Part shown: positions 5,765-6,926 of the stretch, in pieces
Position numbering within the stretch: the stretch's first letter is position 1
How the letters are laid out: the number at the start of each line of letters is the position of its first letter
Origin: JAWWBN01 sp033720955
GTDB lineage: Bacteria > Acidobacteriota > Thermoanaerobaculia > Multivoradales > JAHEKO01
Assembly (NCBI GenBank): GCA_033720955.1
Contig: JAWWBN010000208.1
Location: 1 to 6,926, forward strand
Direction: 5' to 3'
Length of the DNA: 6,926 nucleotides
The notes under the pieces: generated by a model
The model's database searches: none
What the model saw: the letters and a program-made list of their open reading frames with translations, nothing else
Told to the model about the DNA's origin: nothing
Made by a program: the position numbers and the translations under genes

Positions 5765-6926
5765 CTACCCGAGCAGCCAGCTCAGGAAGCGGCGCACGGC
5801 GCCGGGCCGGCTCGGCCGGGAGGCGCGCGCCGACCCTCGCCGCAGCCGTTGGGATGCCTCCAGGGCGCCGGGGTGGGCTGGCTCCAGGTCGAGCGCCTGC
5901 CGGTAGCGGGAGCGCGCCCGGCTCAGGTTCCCGGCCAGCTCCAAGGCGCGTCCCAGGGCGACCTGGAGCTCGGCGCTCTCCGGATCCAGCTCCACCGCCC
6001 GCTCGTAGCTGTCGACCGCCTTGGAGACCCAGTTGGGGTTGCGCATCTGGCACTCCCCGAGGAGGGTGTAGTACTCGGCCTGCGGGTCGGTGCGCACCGC
6101 CTGGTTCAGCAGCTCGATGGCGAAGTGGTACTCCTCGCGCTCGGCCATGGTGCGGGCCATCCGGAAGTTGCGGCGCGCCAGCTCGCGCTGCTCTTCGGAG
6201 CGGACCTCGGCGCTCGGCCCCCGGGTGGGACCGCCCACCTCGTCGCCGAGCTGGGCCAGGTAGACGCGGGCGCGCTCGCTGTCGCTCAGGGTCAGGTATG
6301 CGACGGTGGCGCGCTCGAAGAGCAGACCCATCGCCGCCTCCCGCCCGGTGAGCCCGATGGACTCGGCGTGACTCGGGTGGACCCGCCGCGCCAGCTCCAG
6401 GTAGGCGTCGTGGATCTCGTCCGGCGTGGCGGTGACGTCCACACCCAGAAGCTCGTAGTGGTTCATCTCGGCCAGCCGCCGGATCAGCTCGCGGAGCTGT
6501 CCGCGGTGCTCGTCCTCGTCCAGCTCGAGGGGCTCGCGCTCCAGGCTCTCGGCGATCCGGCTGGCGAACGTCTTCAGCAGCTCCGGGCTGGCGACGCTCG
6601 CCTCCTCTCGCGCCGGCGCACCTTCGGCCGGGAGGATGAGCCCCACGGCGAGCAGCCGGCAGAGACGCCGCAGGACCTCGACACGCGGCTGGTCGCTCTG
6701 CTGCAGGAGCTGCTCCACCCGGGTGGGCCGGTCCAGGCGGGACAGCAGAAAGGCCTCGCCCGGGTCGAGGGGCGGCTCCACCTCGGAGCTGCCCCGTCCG
6801 GGCCGGGCCACGTAGACCGCCTCTTCGCCCGCCAGACGCCGAAGAAGCCGGAAATCGTCGAGCCCGGCGGTCGAGGCCGCCATCAGGAGAGCGGCCGTGG
6901 GCAGGGGTCCACGCGCCTCGCTGCCG
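5765..6926 (-). CDS. J-like domain and TPR protein, probably 5'-truncated by window edge
   Basis: Residue numbers count from the internal ATG at 6881-6883 (372 residues from there). That ATG has no ribosome site and the frame stays open to the window edge with a plausible protein sequence (GPLPTAALL), so the true start is probably outside. Residues about 1-85 look like a small alpha/beta plus winged-helix-like region (LDPGEAFLLSRLDRPTRVEQLL, then RLCRLLAVGLI), somewhat like DUF4388-type regions; this is tentative. Residues 141-213 form a J-like domain starting NHYELLGVDVTATPDEIHDAY, but the HPD loop reads HPS (169-171, nt 6371-6379), so activation of DnaK is doubtful. Three TPR-like repeats occupy about 235-337, ending AVELDP and ALDLEP. 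The C-terminus is basic and finishes in a short amphipathic stretch (AVRRFLSWLLG) that may touch membrane. It is probably a scaffold or adaptor; the partner is unknown. Confidence 0.85.
   Translation of the reverse strand, partial: GSEARGPLPTAALLMAASTAGLDDFRLLRRLAGEEAVYVARPGRGSSEVEPPLDPGEAFLLSRLDRPTRVEQLLQQSDQPRVEVLRRLCRLLAVGLILPAEGAPAREEASVASPELLKTFASRIAESLEREPLELDEDEHRGQLRELIRRLAEMNHYELLGVDVTATPDEIHDAYLELARRVHPSHAESIGLTGREAAMGLLFERATVAYLTLSDSERARVYLAQLGDEVGGPTRGPSAEVRSEEQRELARRNFRMARTMAEREEYHFAIELLNQAVRTDPQAEYYTLLGECQMRNPNWVSKAVDSYERAVELDPESAELQVALGRALELAGNLSRARSRYRQALDLEPAHPGALEASQRLRRGSARASRPSRPGAVRRFLSWLLG

Overview
This is a very GC-rich bacterial window in which every gene I can support lies on the minus strand. 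The RNase P RNA looks like the ancestral bacterial (type A) form, which argues against Bacillus-type Firmicutes. GC content, frequent GTG starts and the gene repertoire (a cyclic-nucleotide/FHA sensor, a J-domain/TPR protein) would suit an Acidobacteriota- or Myxococcota-like lineage. That placement is a guess: no marker in the window fixes the taxon.

Layout in the direction of transcription (high to low coordinates): (1) a J-like/TPR protein, open at the window edge and ending at 5765; (2) rnpB, the RNase P RNA, at about 5316-5724, with its own likely promoter in the 40-bp gap before it; (3) a cNMP-binding + FHA protein (4540-5289) whose ATG lies only about 26 nt after the P1 helix of rnpB; (4) recG (2450-4540); (5) a GT4-type glycosyltransferase (1311-2465); (6) a small four-helix membrane protein (815-1318); (7) after a 70-bp gap, trpS (tryptophanyl-tRNA synthetase), running off the low end of the window.

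Genes 3 to 6 overlap at each junction (1, 16 and 8 nt), so they are almost certainly cotranscribed and translationally coupled. No terminator is visible between rnpB and this cluster, so the rnpB promoter may drive it. The cluster mixes sensing, DNA repair, sugar transfer and a membrane protein, so the linkage may reflect shared transcription rather than one pathway. trpS may have its own promoter: a perfect TATAAT overlaps the stop codon of the preceding gene.

Most of the window is housekeeping. I found no mobile element, CRISPR array, tRNA or clearly new defence-type system. The points most worth following are the J-like domain with HPS in place of HPD, the unnamed four-helix membrane protein with buried histidines, the sensor protein coupled to recG behind rnpB, and the shared strand sequence of two helices in the RNase P RNA.
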